Below are positions 34,285 to 44,327 of a DNA stretch of 53,836 nucleotides, one piece after another. Origin of the DNA: CAXBPY01 sp003455275 (GTDB lineage Bacteria; Bacteroidota; Bacteroidia; Chitinophagales; UBA10324); contig CAXBPY010000017.1 of assembly GCA_963977675.1 (NCBI GenBank), positions 1 to 53,836 on the forward strand, given 5' to 3'. Positions within the stretch are counted from its first letter, which is position 1; the number at the start of each line of letters is the position of its first letter. The translations under genes and the position numbers were made by a program. Under the pieces are notes generated by a model that was given only the letters and a program-made list of their open reading frames with translations, ran no database searches and was not told the DNA's origin.

Positions 34285-35104
34285 TTTGCAAGTGTTGTTC
34301 TAAGGTATCCTGTTCGGCTCTCATCAGATTATTCACTACATACACATAGGAGATGCTTCGGAAATCGGTGCTAAGTTTTACTTCAATGTCATAAAAATTA
34401 TCACTCGTGTTTGGAGTGAAAGAAGAAATAGTTCCGATTAAAATGTTCTCCGGAAATTTATGTGACTCACCGCTGGTGTAAATTTTATCGCCAACAGAAA
34501 TTTTTATTTGCTTCGGTATTTCATCCAGTTGCACATATTCAGGACTGTATCCGTTCCAGCTAATGGAACCAAGATTCCCGGAACCAACACGAGCGCTTAC
34601 ATGAAACTCACGATTAAGCACAGGAATGATCGTTGCATAATCATCTGTTATATCTTTTATCTTCCCCACTATTCCGTTCGGACCGATTACCGCCATAAGT
34701 ACATCCACGCCCTGAAGTTTTCCTTTGTTAATAGTGAAATAATTATTGACTTTCGAAGTCGTGAGGTCAACCACTTTTGCAGGAATGTATTCATACATCT
34801 GTTTGTGCGTTGAATCATTAACAAGAATACGCTGAGTTGAGGTATCAAGTTTTGAACTCAACAAATGATTGCGCAATTCAGCATTCTCCCTGGCCAGGCG
34901 TTCATTTTCATTTTTGAGATTCAAATAATCTGTGAAGTTGCTGTAGGCGGTGAAAATTTTTCCGCTCACCGAATTTGAGGAATTAATAAATGCTGAACGA
35001 TGATATTCTTTATTGTTGAACAAAAGAATGAGACAAACAATTTCAAGAACAACGAAGAGCAGCAGCGCGTGAATACGAATAAGCAGAAGAAAAAAATTGC
35101 GCAT
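34274..35104 (-). CDS. mreC: Rod-shape determining protein MreC
   Basis: 276 residues: an N-terminal membrane helix (about 8-30), a short coiled coil (about 60-90, LNLKNENERLARENAELRNH) and the periplasmic two-barrel domain with GVDVLMAVIGPNGIVGKIKD and RVGSGNLGSISWNGYSPEYV. MreC organises the elongation transpeptidase and MreB in the periplasm. It lies 57 bp downstream of mreB and overlaps mreD. Confidence 0.92.
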   Translation of the reverse strand: MRNFFLLLIRIHALLLFVVLEIVCLILLFNNKEYHRSAFINSSNSVSGKIFTAYSNFTDYLNLKNENERLARENAELRNHLLSSKLDTSTQRILVNDSTHKQMYEYIPAKVVDLTTSKVNNYFTINKGKLQGVDVLMAVIGPNGIVGKIKDITDDYATIIPVLNREFHVSARVGSGNLGSISWNGYSPEYVQLDEIPKQIKISVGDKIYTSGESHKFPENILIGTISSFTPNTSDNFYDIEVKLSTDFRSISYVYVVNNLMRAEQDTLEQHLQNDN

Positions 35105-35161
35105 TGGCGCGAAAAAATTTTTTTACAGGTTCATTTTGGATGAATTGAAGACCGGAAAAAA

Positions 35162-36184
35162 CTATGACATAAGGAATGGATAACGCTGAATATTTTTCAG
35201 GGCTATTCCGGTTCCACGAACCACGGCACGAAGCGGGTCATCATCAATGCTTACATGCAGTTTTGTTTTTTGAGAAAGTCGCTTATCTAATCCACGAAGC
35301 AAAGCACCACCACCTGTAATGTGTAACCCGGTTCTATAAATGTCAGAAGCCAATTCAGGCGGAGTAGATTCAAGTGCTTTCAAAACTGCTTCTTCAATTC
35401 GCGAAATGGATTCATTGAGGGCGTGAGCAATTTCAGCATAAGTTATGGTGATCTGTTTCGGAATTCCAGTCATGAGATCACGGCCTTGAACATGATAATC
35501 ATCGGGTGGGTTTTCCAAATCAGGAATGGCAGCACCTACATTGATTTTAATTTCTTCAGCTGTTCGTTCGCCAATTGACATGTTGTGCTGACGACGCACA
35601 TAATCCACAATATCAGCAGTGAGTTCATCCCCTGCAACACGAATACTTTGATCACAAACAATTCCGGCAAGAGCAATCACAGAAATACCTGTTGTACCCC
35701 CACCGATATCAATAATCATATGCCCGACAGGTTCTTCCACATCAATACCAATTCCAAGAGCTGCAGCCATTGGTTCGTGAATCAAATAGACCTCTCTGCC
35801 ACCTGCTTGTTCAGCGCTGTCTTTAACAGCGCGCTTTTCCACCTCAGTAATATTCGAAGGAATACAAATCACCATTTTCCAGGAAGGAGAAAAAAAGAAA
35901 CCGCGCGGCTGAATCATGCGAATCATTTCGCGGATCATGATTTCTGCTGCATTGAAATCTGCAATCACACCATCGCGAAGCGGGCGAATGGTTTTTAAAT
36001 CTTCATGGGTCTTCTCATGCATCTGCCTGGCTTTTTTTCCAACAGCAACTACTTTGTTGGTCAGGCGATTCATAGCCACAATGCTTGGCTCATCCACTAC
36101 TACTTTATCGTTATGAATAATTACAGTGTTCGCTGTGCCAAGGTCAATCGCAATTTCCTTGGTAAGAAAATTAAATAATCCCAT
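35162..36184 (-). CDS. mreB: Rod-shape determining actin homologue MreB
   Basis: 340 residues of the actin/HSP70 ATPase fold that guides cell-wall synthesis under the inner membrane. Phosphate-1 motif IAIDLGTANTVI, connect-1 and phosphate-2 IIDIGGGTTGISVIAL, adenosine motif HITGGGALLRGLD. It begins with MGLFNF, an amphipathic membrane-binding start. First gene of the minus-strand shape operon. A partial -7-like CACCTTTG lies at 36210-36217 on the minus strand, without a clear -33 box. Confidence 0.96.
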   Translation of the reverse strand: MGLFNFLTKEIAIDLGTANTVIIHNDKVVVDEPSIVAMNRLTNKVVAVGKKARQMHEKTHEDLKTIRPLRDGVIADFNAAEIMIREMIRMIQPRGFFFSPSWKMVICIPSNITEVEKRAVKDSAEQAGGREVYLIHEPMAAALGIGIDVEEPVGHMIIDIGGGTTGISVIALAGIVCDQSIRVAGDELTADIVDYVRRQHNMSIGERTAEEIKINVGAAIPDLENPPDDYHVQGRDLMTGIPKQITITYAEIAHALNESISRIEEAVLKALESTPPELASDIYRTGLHITGGGALLRGLDKRLSQKTKLHVSIDDDPLRAVVRGTGIALKNIQRYPFLMS

Positions 36185-36354
36185 GTTGTTTGTTGTAGTG
36201 TTTGGTGCGCAAAGGTGTACGAATTATTTTTTTCTTTATCGGAAGTTTTTCACGAATGAAAAAAAGGATAATTCAGCTTAGAAATTTTAGAAGATGACAT
36301 CATCCTTTCAACATGCCTCGTGTTGTTTTGTCGGAATTGATACATATTCGCTGA

Positions 36355-38382
36355 GTGGAACCTGTGTCGAAGCAAGCAAATTTTCTTATTCATGAAAGTA
36401 GTCCCTACCTGCTTCAGCATGCATATAATCCTGTGCAATGGTATCCATGGGGCGATACAGCTTTGAGCAGAGCGAAGAAAGAAGATAAGCTGATTCTTCT
36501 AAGCATTGGTTATGCAGCATGTCACTGGTGTCATGTGATGGAGCATGAATCTTTTGAAGATGAAAACACCGCCCAATTGATGAATGATAATTTCATCAAT
36601 ATAAAAATTGATCGTGAAGAGCGACCCGACATCGATGCAATTTATATGGAAGCAATTCAAATCATAAGCGGAAGCGGAGGCTGGCCTTTGAATGTTTTTC
36701 TTACCCCTGAACTCAAACCATTTTATGGCGGAACCTATTTCCCGCCCATACCGGCTTTTAACCGACCTTCATGGACACAATTGTTAACCGGAATTTCGGT
36801 TGCATGGAAGGAGCGAAGCAGTGAAATTAAAAAGCAAGCAGAAGAAATAACTAGTTTGATTGGAAGCAGAAATGATTTGCTGAATCGTTATGGCCAAATC
36901 ACGAAAGAGAAAATTTCAGTTTCAGCTTTGCTCAACCTAAAGGAACAATTCGATTTAGTAGAGGGTGGAATTGGCTCTGCTCCCAAATTTCCCTCAACTT
37001 TCTGCATGAATTTTCTGATGCAGTATTATTTTTTTTCAAAAGATGAAAGCGCATTAAAACAGGTTTGCCTTTCACTTGATAAAATGCTGATGGGTGGAAT
37101 TTATGATCAGCTTGGTGGCGGGTTTTCAAGATATTCTACTGATGAAAAGTGGCTGGTACCTCACTTCGAGAAAATGCTCTATGACAATGCCCTGCTTGTT
37201 CACACTTATTCAGAGGCATTTAAGCTTACCGGAAAAAAGGAATATAAAAGAGTTATTGAGGAGACACTTGAGTTTATTGAAAGAGAGCTTACCAATCCTG
37301 AGGGTGGATTTTATTCTTCTATCGATGCTGATTCTGAAGGCGAAGAAGGAAAATTTTATTGTTGGATGAAAAAAGATGTAGATGAATTATTAGGGGAAAA
37401 TTCCTCGGGTTTCTCTGAATATTATGGCATTACTGATGATGGAAACTGGGAAGGGAAAAATATTCTTCATCTTAAAGAAAATTTTCAGAAAAAATTTAGT
37501 GAAGTTATTTCTGCCGGGAGGAAAAAACTCTTTGAGTCAAGAGAAAACAGAATACGACCCTCACTTGATGATAAAATAATATTGAGTTGGAATGCAATGA
37601 CAATTTCGGCATATGCCAATGCATCGAAAGCTCTGAGAAATGACAGATGGAAAGAAATTGCAATAGATCAATTGAATTTTCTTCTTGAAAACCTAACAGA
37701 TAAAACGGATGAAGGATCTTTTCACCACAATTTCAAAAACGGAAAAGCGAGTAACCCGGCCTTCCTTGATGATTACGCAATGTTGATTAAATCCTGCATT
37801 GATGTTTATGAACTTACCTTCGAATTCAAATGGATCCGGCAAGCTGAAAAAATTACCAAAAAGGTTTTCGATTATTTCGGAGATAAGGAGGATTCACTTT
37901 TCTTTTTCACTTCAGAAAAACAAAAAGATGTTTTGCTGAGGAAGAAAGAATATTTTGATAACGCAGTTGCTTCCGGCAATTCAGTAATGGCAGAAATTCT
38001 CCATAAGCTCGGGTTGATTCTTGATAATAAGGATTGGAGAAATCACTCTGCCAGAATGTACGAAAGGGTAAAAAATATTTCAGCGAAGTTTTCTTCATCT
38101 TTTGGTAACTGGTTAACAATGATTACTGCCCTTGAAAATAATTTTATTGAAATTGCATTGACTGGAAATGAATCATACAATGCTGCCAAAGAGTTGCAAG
38201 AAAAATTTCTTCCTATGAACATAATTGCACTTGCCAGAACTTCGAGTAGTGAAATTCCTCTTCTCCGGGGAAAATTTTCATCTGGAGAATTAAATATTTA
38301 TTTATGTAAAAATTATTCCTGCCAACTGCCAGTAAAAAGTGTAAATGAAATATTGGAAAGAATAAATGGCCTTGTAGATTAA
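36355..38382 (+). CDS. DUF255 thioredoxin-fold protein (YyaL/SSP411 family)
   Basis: 675 residues. N-terminal thioredoxin-like domain with the highly conserved SPYLLQHAYNPVQWYPWG, the CHWC redox motif (C56, C59) in AACHWCHVMEHESFED, IKIDREERPDIDAIYM and GGWPLNVFLTPELKPFYGGT. The rest is an alpha/alpha barrel of glycoside-hydrolase type (PHFEKMLYDNALL and FYCWMKKDVDELLG). The molecular function of the family is not established. The GTG at 36355 is taken as start; a GTG at 36364 is equally possible and there is no ATG nearby. It is transcribed away from mreB and is followed after 26 bp by the PorP/SprF-like gene. Confidence 0.92.
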   Translation: MEPVSKQANFLIHESSPYLLQHAYNPVQWYPWGDTALSRAKKEDKLILLSIGYAACHWCHVMEHESFEDENTAQLMNDNFINIKIDREERPDIDAIYMEAIQIISGSGGWPLNVFLTPELKPFYGGTYFPPIPAFNRPSWTQLLTGISVAWKERSSEIKKQAEEITSLIGSRNDLLNRYGQITKEKISVSALLNLKEQFDLVEGGIGSAPKFPSTFCMNFLMQYYFFSKDESALKQVCLSLDKMLMGGIYDQLGGGFSRYSTDEKWLVPHFEKMLYDNALLVHTYSEAFKLTGKKEYKRVIEETLEFIERELTNPEGGFYSSIDADSEGEEGKFYCWMKKDVDELLGENSSGFSEYYGITDDGNWEGKNILHLKENFQKKFSEVISAGRKKLFESRENRIRPSLDDKIILSWNAMTISAYANASKALRNDRWKEIAIDQLNFLLENLTDKTDEGSFHHNFKNGKASNPAFLDDYAMLIKSCIDVYELTFEFKWIRQAEKITKKVFDYFGDKEDSLFFFTSEKQKDVLLRKKEYFDNAVASGNSVMAEILHKLGLILDNKDWRNHSARMYERVKNISAKFSSSFGNWLTMITALENNFIEIALTGNESYNAAKELQEKFLPMNIIALARTSSSEIPLLRGKFSSGELNIYLCKNYSCQLPVKSVNEILERINGLVD

Positions 38383-38408
38383 TCAGGAAACACTAATTTT
38401 ATTCTTAA

Positions 38409-39392
38409 ATGAAAAAGGTCCAAAGGAGCATACTGTTTTTAATACTGATATTTTTTATCTCAGAACAGAAGATTTGTGCTCAACAGTTACCTCAGTTTGC
38501 ATACGGTTCAGTTAACCCGGAATTTTATAATACAGCTGTTTCAGGAATTGCTAAAACAATTAATGCATCAGCAATCGGGAGAACACAATGGGTAAATATT
38601 ACAGGGCACCCGATTTCGCAAGCATTAATTTTCTCTTCCTATATACAAAAACTGCGAGGCGGACTTGGATTATGCATCATGAATAATCAGCAAGGAGTAC
38701 AACGCAACACCTATGCAATGATTGGATATTCTTATATAATAGAGACGAAGAAATCCAGAATCGGAATTGGTGCTCGGGCTGGGATTATTCAATCCTCTCT
38801 TAACGGCTCAGAATTAAAATCACCGGAAGGCAACTATTACTCAAATATTTTTGATCATAATGACCCATTCCTTCCGTTGAATTTAGTTTCGAGCAGCACA
38901 CCGGATTTGTCCGCTGGAATATTTTTACTTAACAAGCATATCAGTGTTGGAGTGGCGGGAGCACATTTACTTCAATCAAAAATAAACTATCAACTCCCTT
39001 CAAATAACCTCCAGCTAAACCTTGAAAGAAATCTTTCGGCCTCCGTTTCTATTAATATTAATAAAGGGGGCACATTGAGTTTCAAACCATCAATCTTTGC
39101 AAAGTATGATTTCAATAATCTACAATCTGAAACTTCATTGCTTATTGGCTACAAAAAAATTGGATGGATTGGCTTTGGATACCGGGGATTGAGCACAAAC
39201 CATTCAGATGCACTAATTGGGTTTATCGGTTTAAGAGCAAACGACAATTTGTTGATTGGATATGCATATGAATATAGTCTTTCAAAACTATCAAGTGCAA
39301 ATGACGGTTCACATGAACTAATGTTAAACTATTCCATTAGTCTTACACGAGATGCAAAACCCGATAAAATTATCTTTACACCTCGCTTTTAA
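38409..39392 (+). CDS. PorP/SprF-family type IX secretion outer-membrane protein
   Basis: 327 residues with a signal peptide ending ICAQ (about 1-25) and a beta-rich body with FAYGSVNPEFYNTAVSGIAK (the canonical opening of the family), GGLGLCIMNNQQGVQRN, YSYIIETKKSRIGIGARAGI and a final LMLNYSISL strand. PorP/SprF proteins are barrel-like outer-membrane partners that anchor type IX cargo or the periplasmic GldK-GldN rings. It lies 179 bp before gldK with its own spacing, so it may be a separate transcript. Several paralogues are usual per genome, so it need not be the canonical PorP. Confidence 0.87.
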   Translation: MKKVQRSILFLILIFFISEQKICAQQLPQFAYGSVNPEFYNTAVSGIAKTINASAIGRTQWVNITGHPISQALIFSSYIQKLRGGLGLCIMNNQQGVQRNTYAMIGYSYIIETKKSRIGIGARAGIIQSSLNGSELKSPEGNYYSNIFDHNDPFLPLNLVSSSTPDLSAGIFLLNKHISVGVAGAHLLQSKINYQLPSNNLQLNLERNLSASVSININKGGTLSFKPSIFAKYDFNNLQSETSLLIGYKKIGWIGFGYRGLSTNHSDALIGFIGLRANDNLLIGYAYEYSLSKLSSANDGSHELMLNYSISLTRDAKPDKIIFTPRF

Positions 39393-39477
39393 AAATTTTT
39401 ATTCTTTCATGTAACCTTTTTAAAAGATCCTCCGTTAAAAAGCGTCCAACCCCTAAAGTCACTATCCTTCGATTCGA

Positions 39478-39508
39478 TTTGGTTTCCTAAATGAAATAAT
39501 TAGTTTTA
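39478..39508 (+). promoter_or_regulatory. Candidate promoter of the gldKLMN operon
   Basis: TTTG at 39478-39481, exactly 19 nt, then TAGTTTTA at 39501-39508: a full -33 box and seven of eight bases of the Bacteroidota -7 box at the expected distance. Transcription would start near 39515, giving a leader of about 57 nt before the gldK ATG. Confidence 0.5.
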
Positions 39509-39571
39509 CACACCCAAACAAATTTTTATAAGTTCAACCTCTACAAGTTTTAGTGTACAAACCACGAAACC

Positions 39572-40828
39572 ATGACAAAACATTCAAGGTATTTTCTTGT
39601 TGGCTTAGTGTGCCTGCTTGCTGCCTGTAACGGTGGTTACAACGGACAACTTCTGGGTTCACTCGACCGACCTGAGTGGAACACAATCATTCCGTACGGA
39701 ATGGTTTACATTCCATCAGGAACACTTCATATTGGTCAAAGTGATCAAGACATTAACAATGCTTTAATTCAAAAGCCGAAATCTATTTCTATCCAGGGAT
39801 TCTTTATGGATGAAACAGAAATCTCAAATAATGAATACAGACAATTTGTAGAATTTGTTCGCGATTCAATCGCACACAAAATTCTTGGTGGAGATTATTT
39901 AAATCCTGATAATGATGCCGTTGAATGGAGAGAAAAAATCGATTGGGAAGATCCGGATATTCAAGATCAATTGTCCTCAATGTACACTCCGGAAAACCAA
40001 AGAATTCTTGGCAGAAAGGAAATCAATACTAGAATCCTAAATTATGTTTATTACTGGGTGGATTTTAAAGAGGCTGCTCGAGATGTAAATCGAAACAATC
40101 CAGATTATGATCGATCACAGGTTATTAAGTCAGAATTAGTAAATGTTTATCCTGATACATTATGTTGGGTCCACGATTTTACTTACTCGTATAACGAACC
40201 AATGACAAGAAATTATTTCTGGCATCCTGCATTCGATAATTATCCTGTTGTTGGAATCAAGTGGAAACAAGCAATGGCATTTTCAAAATGGCGTACTCGT
40301 TTTTGGAATGATTTCAGAGTACAGATTGGAGATGTCATTAATGATGAATTTCGGTTACCTTATGAGGCCGAGTGGGAATATGCAGCTCGAGGTGGAAGAG
40401 ATATCTCTCCTTATCCATGGGGAGGCCCTTATATGAGAAATAGCAAAGGGTGTATTCTTGCAAACTTTAAACCCGGCCGCGGAGACTATCCTGATGATGG
40501 CGGATTTTATACTGTAAAAGTGGATGCCTATTTCCCCAATGATTATGGGCTTTATAATATGGCAGGAAATGTTTCAGAATGGACATCTACTGCATTTAAT
40601 GAAAATGCTTATCAATTTGAATGGGATTTAGATCCGAATATGGAATATAACGCTCAAGATTCTGACCCTATCACTTTGAAAAGAAAAGTTATTCGCGGAG
40701 GATCTTGGAAGGATATTGCGTATTACTGCCAAACTGGTGTTCGTAATTATGAATATCAGGATTCTTCAAAAGCATATGTTGGCTTCCGTGATGTGCTTAC
40801 CTTTCTTGGTCGTTCTATTAATGATTAA
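39572..40828 (+). CDS. gldK: Type IX secretion lipoprotein GldK (PorK)
   Basis: 418 residues with a lipoprotein signal ending in LLAAC (C19). The body is a formylglycine-generating-enzyme-like (SUMF1) domain: MVYIPSGTLHIGQSDQD, IQGFFMDETEISNNEYRQFV, FDNYPVVGIKWKQAMAFSKW, LPYEAEWEYAARGG, GLYNMAGNVSEWT and VIRGGSWKD. In the type IX system it forms the outer-membrane-associated periplasmic ring with GldN and has no sulfatase-modifying role. It is followed by gldL, gldM and gldN in the order conserved across the phylum. Confidence 0.95.
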   Translation: MTKHSRYFLVGLVCLLAACNGGYNGQLLGSLDRPEWNTIIPYGMVYIPSGTLHIGQSDQDINNALIQKPKSISIQGFFMDETEISNNEYRQFVEFVRDSIAHKILGGDYLNPDNDAVEWREKIDWEDPDIQDQLSSMYTPENQRILGRKEINTRILNYVYYWVDFKEAARDVNRNNPDYDRSQVIKSELVNVYPDTLCWVHDFTYSYNEPMTRNYFWHPAFDNYPVVGIKWKQAMAFSKWRTRFWNDFRVQIGDVINDEFRLPYEAEWEYAARGGRDISPYPWGGPYMRNSKGCILANFKPGRGDYPDDGGFYTVKVDAYFPNDYGLYNMAGNVSEWTSTAFNENAYQFEWDLDPNMEYNAQDSDPITLKRKVIRGGSWKDIAYYCQTGVRNYEYQDSSKAYVGFRDVLTFLGRSIND

Positions 40829-40926
40829 TTTTCTTAGCTGAAAATTTTTTAAATCAGGAATTTTTTTTGAAAATAATAACACCCAAACAATAACCCATTT
40901 ACTAATTAAACAAACACAAAAAGACA

Positions 40927-41754
40927 ATGAACAAACTCGCGCATTTTTTCGAGACTGAAAGAGGTAAGAGAATTAAGAATCTTATCATTGGTGTAGGAGC
41001 TTCAGTAGTATTGCTTGGAGCACTTTTTAAGTTGCAACACTGGCAAGGTGCCAGTCAAATGCTGATTGTCGGCATGTGCACTGAGGCATTTATCTTCTTC
41101 CTTCTTGGAATTCTTCCTCCACATAAGGATTACTACTGGGAAAAAATATATCCTGAAATTGATCTTGCGCCAGATGAAGAAGAACTAACAAAAGTGGCAG
41201 ACAAAGCGACTCATGGAACTTTAACTCAGCAATTTGATAATTTACTCGAATCAGCGAATGTTGATCAGGATTTGATTCGCAGACTTGGAGATAATTTAAA
41301 TAAACTTGGAGATAACTTAAATAAACTCTCTGATGTGGCTGATGCATCGGCTGCAACCGGAGAATATACAGAGAAGGCCAAGCAGGCAGCTAATGCGCTA
41401 ACTGAAATGAAGAAGGCGTATGCAGAAGCTACTTCAGCTGCTGAATTGCTTGCATCAGGTGCGGATGAAACCAAGAAGTATCATGAGCAAGTTCAACAGG
41501 TTTCTAAAAACCTTGCACAATTAAATGCGATTTATGAATTGGAATTGGCTGATACAAACAGCCATTTGAAGACCATGAATAAATTCTACGGAACACTGTC
41601 TTCTGCAATTGAAAACTTGAACGATTCAGTTGAAGATACAAAGAAATATAAAACTGAAATTTCTGGTTTGGCTAAAAATCTAGGTCACCTCAATTCAATT
41701 TACGGTAACATGCTTTCAGCTATGCAGATGGGAGCAAATGCAAGCCGCGGATAA
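40927..41754 (+). CDS. gldL: Gliding/type IX motor protein GldL (PorL)
   Basis: 275 residues. Two membrane helices near the N terminus (about 19-37 and 44-62) enclose a short periplasmic loop (KLQHWQGASQ). The second helix has the buried glutamate E53 in GMCTEAFIFFLLG, the residue implicated in proton use by the GldL-GldM motor. After PPHKDYYWEKIYPEIDL comes a long alpha-helical cytoplasmic part with near-duplicate segments such as LGDNLNKLGDNLNKLSDV. The leader before it (40829-40926) is A-rich and lacks a Shine-Dalgarno motif. 42 bp before gldM. Confidence 0.95.
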   Translation: MNKLAHFFETERGKRIKNLIIGVGASVVLLGALFKLQHWQGASQMLIVGMCTEAFIFFLLGILPPHKDYYWEKIYPEIDLAPDEEELTKVADKATHGTLTQQFDNLLESANVDQDLIRRLGDNLNKLGDNLNKLSDVADASAATGEYTEKAKQAANALTEMKKAYAEATSAAELLASGADETKKYHEQVQQVSKNLAQLNAIYELELADTNSHLKTMNKFYGTLSSAIENLNDSVEDTKKYKTEISGLAKNLGHLNSIYGNMLSAMQMGANASRG

Positions 41755-41796
41755 TTTTTTGATTAAATTAACTCAAACCAAAAAGCTTAAAAATTA

Positions 41797-43467
41797 ATGT
41801 CAATACCTAAAGAACCCAGGCAGATGATGATCAACATGATGTATCTCGTGTTGACAGCACTGCTGGCGTTAAATGTTTCTGCGGAAATTCTTAACGCTTT
41901 TCATGTGGTTAACCAAGGTATTATCAACTCAAACATTTCAGTTGATAATAAAAATTCCAGAACGATGGACGCATTTAAATCCGCAATGGAAAAGGATGCT
42001 GCCAAAACAGAACCATGGATGAAGAAGGCGACACAAACTCAAACGCTCGCCAATGCAATGTTGAAATATATTGATGAGATTAAAGCTGAGATCGTGAAAC
42101 AGACTGGCGGATGGGTGGATAAAGATGAGAAGGAACACAAAGACGGAGATTGGTCTCCTGAAAAAGGTACCTTATCTGATGAAAAAAACCTGGATGTTTC
42201 TACCCGTTACATGATCGAAGATGATAAGAAGGGATATGAATTGCAAACAAAATTAATTGCCCTTCGCTCAGACTTGCTTAAGATGATTGATGATCCCGGT
42301 ACCAAAAAGGAACTCGAATCTCAATTGCCTTTAAACATTGCATCTCCTGAAACAAAGTTTAAGAATGCTGAAGGGGAAGAAAAAGATTGGGTGAATATGA
42401 ATTTTCATATGGTTCCCACCATCGCTTGTTTAACACTTCTTAATAAATTCCAAAATGATATTCGTAATTCTGAATCGATGATGATGGATTACTATCTCAA
42501 ACAAATCAATGCTAAAGATTTTAAGTTTGATCGTCTCACAGCAAGGGTAATTGCACCAAGCAGTTATGTTGTAGAAGGTCAGACATACAAAGCAGACATA
42601 TTTGTTGCGGCATTTAATTCTACTCAGAATCCCGAGGTGATTATTGGAGGATTGAATTCAAATGCTACTAAGGATGAATTTGGAAATTATATTGAAACAA
42701 AAGAGAATCCAGTTACTGGCGGAAACTCGATAAAAGTTGAGGGCGGTATGGGTAAGTATGAAGCAGGTGCAAGCGGTGAAGGAGAAAGAAAATATTCCGG
42801 AGCCGTAAAGGTAACAGGACCCGATGGCAGTGCCATTTATTATCCTTTTGAATCTGCATACACTTCAGCAAAAAGTTCTGCTGTAATATCCTCTGACAAT
42901 CTGAACATCATTTATGCTGGTATTCCAAATCCATTCTCAGTTTCAGTTCCCGGTTATGCTGCAAATAAAATTTCAGCATCAGCAACTGGCGGTTCCTTCA
43001 CTGGTTCAAATGGAAAATATGTTGCGAATATGCCGGCAAATATGATCGGACAAAAAATCAAGATTAATGTTATAGCTGAAAATATAGACGGAACAAAAAA
43101 ACAAGTTGGAACAGGAACTGAATTTGTTGTTAAAAGAATTCCGGATCCGGTAGCAATTGTTGCAGGTAAAACAGAAGGAAAGATTAAAACCGGTGAATTG
43201 AAAGCCTCGCCTGGCGTTATCGCTCAATTAAAGGATTTCTATTTCCAGGGAGTTAATTTCCAGGTTACTTCTTATGACTTCATCTTCATTGCAAAGCGTC
43301 AGGACCCTTACATTAAATCAAATTCTGGTATGGCCTGGAGTGGCGATATTCTGGCTAAAATTCAGGGAGCAAAACCTGGCGATCAAATCATCATTAGAAA
43401 CATTAAAGCAAAAGGACCTGATGGAACTACCCGTTCACTCAGCCCGATCAGTTTAGAAATTAATTAA
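41797..43467 (+). CDS. gldM: Gliding/type IX motor protein GldM (PorM)
   Basis: 556 residues. An N-terminal cytoplasmic stub (PKEPRQMMINMMYLVLTALL) leads into a single membrane helix (about 11-30), then four periplasmic domains: a helical D1 with ASPETKFKNAEGEEKDWVN, and beta-sandwich D2-D4 with APSSYVVEGQTYKADIFVAA, IIYAGIPNPFSVSVPG and SYDFIFIAKRQDPYIKSNSG. GldM spans the periplasm and transmits motion from GldL to the outer-membrane GldK-GldN ring. Ten bases separate it from gldN. Confidence 0.95.
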   Translation: MSIPKEPRQMMINMMYLVLTALLALNVSAEILNAFHVVNQGIINSNISVDNKNSRTMDAFKSAMEKDAAKTEPWMKKATQTQTLANAMLKYIDEIKAEIVKQTGGWVDKDEKEHKDGDWSPEKGTLSDEKNLDVSTRYMIEDDKKGYELQTKLIALRSDLLKMIDDPGTKKELESQLPLNIASPETKFKNAEGEEKDWVNMNFHMVPTIACLTLLNKFQNDIRNSESMMMDYYLKQINAKDFKFDRLTARVIAPSSYVVEGQTYKADIFVAAFNSTQNPEVIIGGLNSNATKDEFGNYIETKENPVTGGNSIKVEGGMGKYEAGASGEGERKYSGAVKVTGPDGSAIYYPFESAYTSAKSSAVISSDNLNIIYAGIPNPFSVSVPGYAANKISASATGGSFTGSNGKYVANMPANMIGQKIKINVIAENIDGTKKQVGTGTEFVVKRIPDPVAIVAGKTEGKIKTGELKASPGVIAQLKDFYFQGVNFQVTSYDFIFIAKRQDPYIKSNSGMAWSGDILAKIQGAKPGDQIIIRNIKAKGPDGTTRSLSPISLEIN

Positions 43468-43477
43468 ATACTTCATC

Positions 43478-44308
43478 ATGAAGCACACAATAAATTTCAT
43501 TCTTATTTTTCTGTTGTTTGTTCCTTTTTTCAGTAAGGCTCAGGTAACAGAAGGTCCTCAGAGAAGGGATGGATTCTATGACAGAGTTTCTCCTTCGGAG
43601 AGAGAAGTAATTCCTTATGATCACATTCGCGAATCGGATGTGTTCTGGGAAAAAAGAATCTGGAGAGTTATTGATGTGGATGAAAAATTAAATCTTCCTT
43701 TCAAATATTTTCATCAGGATTGGCAGGATATTAAACCTTTGATTGAGATTATGATGGGAGCTCTTGAAAAGGGTGAAATCACAGGTTTCGGCGAAGACAA
43801 TTTTTTATCTACCGTTTCTTTTGCCGATGCAATAAAGAAGTGCGGAGCCGGTTGGGACACTATTCCAAAATATGATAAACTTACAGGTGAAATCATTGGC
43901 GATACTGCTGTATTCAATGAACCCGATTTTACATTGGTTAAGAAATACCGGGTAAAAGAAGATTGGTTTTTCGACAAGGAAACCTCAACCCTTCAAGTAA
44001 GAATAATTGGAATTGCTCCCCTGTTTACCGATCCAACTCTTGGTGATTTGCCTCTCTTTTGGGCTTACTATCCTGACCTTCGACCAATACTGGTAAAGGA
44101 AGATGTTTACAATCCAAAGAATGATGCGGTTAGATTTAGCTATGATGATTTATTTGAATCTAGATTATTCAGCAGTTATATAATTAAGGAATCAAATGTG
44201 TTTGACCGGAGAATTCAGGATTACAAAACCGGTGTGGATGCCTTAATGGAGTCTGAAAAAATCAAGGATGAAATTTTCACATGGGAACACGACCTGTGGT
44301 CATTCTGA
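43478..44308 (+). CDS. gldN: Type IX secretion protein GldN (PorN)
   Basis: 276 residues with a Sec signal ending FSKAQ (1-22). The mature protein has the conserved start IRESDVFWEKRIWRVIDVDE, NLPFKYFHQDWQDIKPLIE, VKKYRVKEDWFFDKETSTLQ and SYDDLFESRLFSSYIIKESN. GldN binds GldK in the periplasmic ring and contacts GldM. Last gene of the operon; a strong bidirectional terminator follows 19 bp after the stop. Confidence 0.95.
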   Translation: MKHTINFILIFLLFVPFFSKAQVTEGPQRRDGFYDRVSPSEREVIPYDHIRESDVFWEKRIWRVIDVDEKLNLPFKYFHQDWQDIKPLIEIMMGALEKGEITGFGEDNFLSTVSFADAIKKCGAGWDTIPKYDKLTGEIIGDTAVFNEPDFTLVKKYRVKEDWFFDKETSTLQVRIIGIAPLFTDPTLGDLPLFWAYYPDLRPILVKEDVYNPKNDAVRFSYDDLFESRLFSSYIIKESNVFDRRIQDYKTGVDALMESEKIKDEIFTWEHDLWSF

Positions 44309-44327
44309 TTGCATAAAATTATTTTTC

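Noticed and set aside
36210..36217. CACCTTTG on the minus strand as the mreB promoter
   Set aside because: One mismatch in the key TA and no -33 element at 19 nt; too weak to list as a feature.
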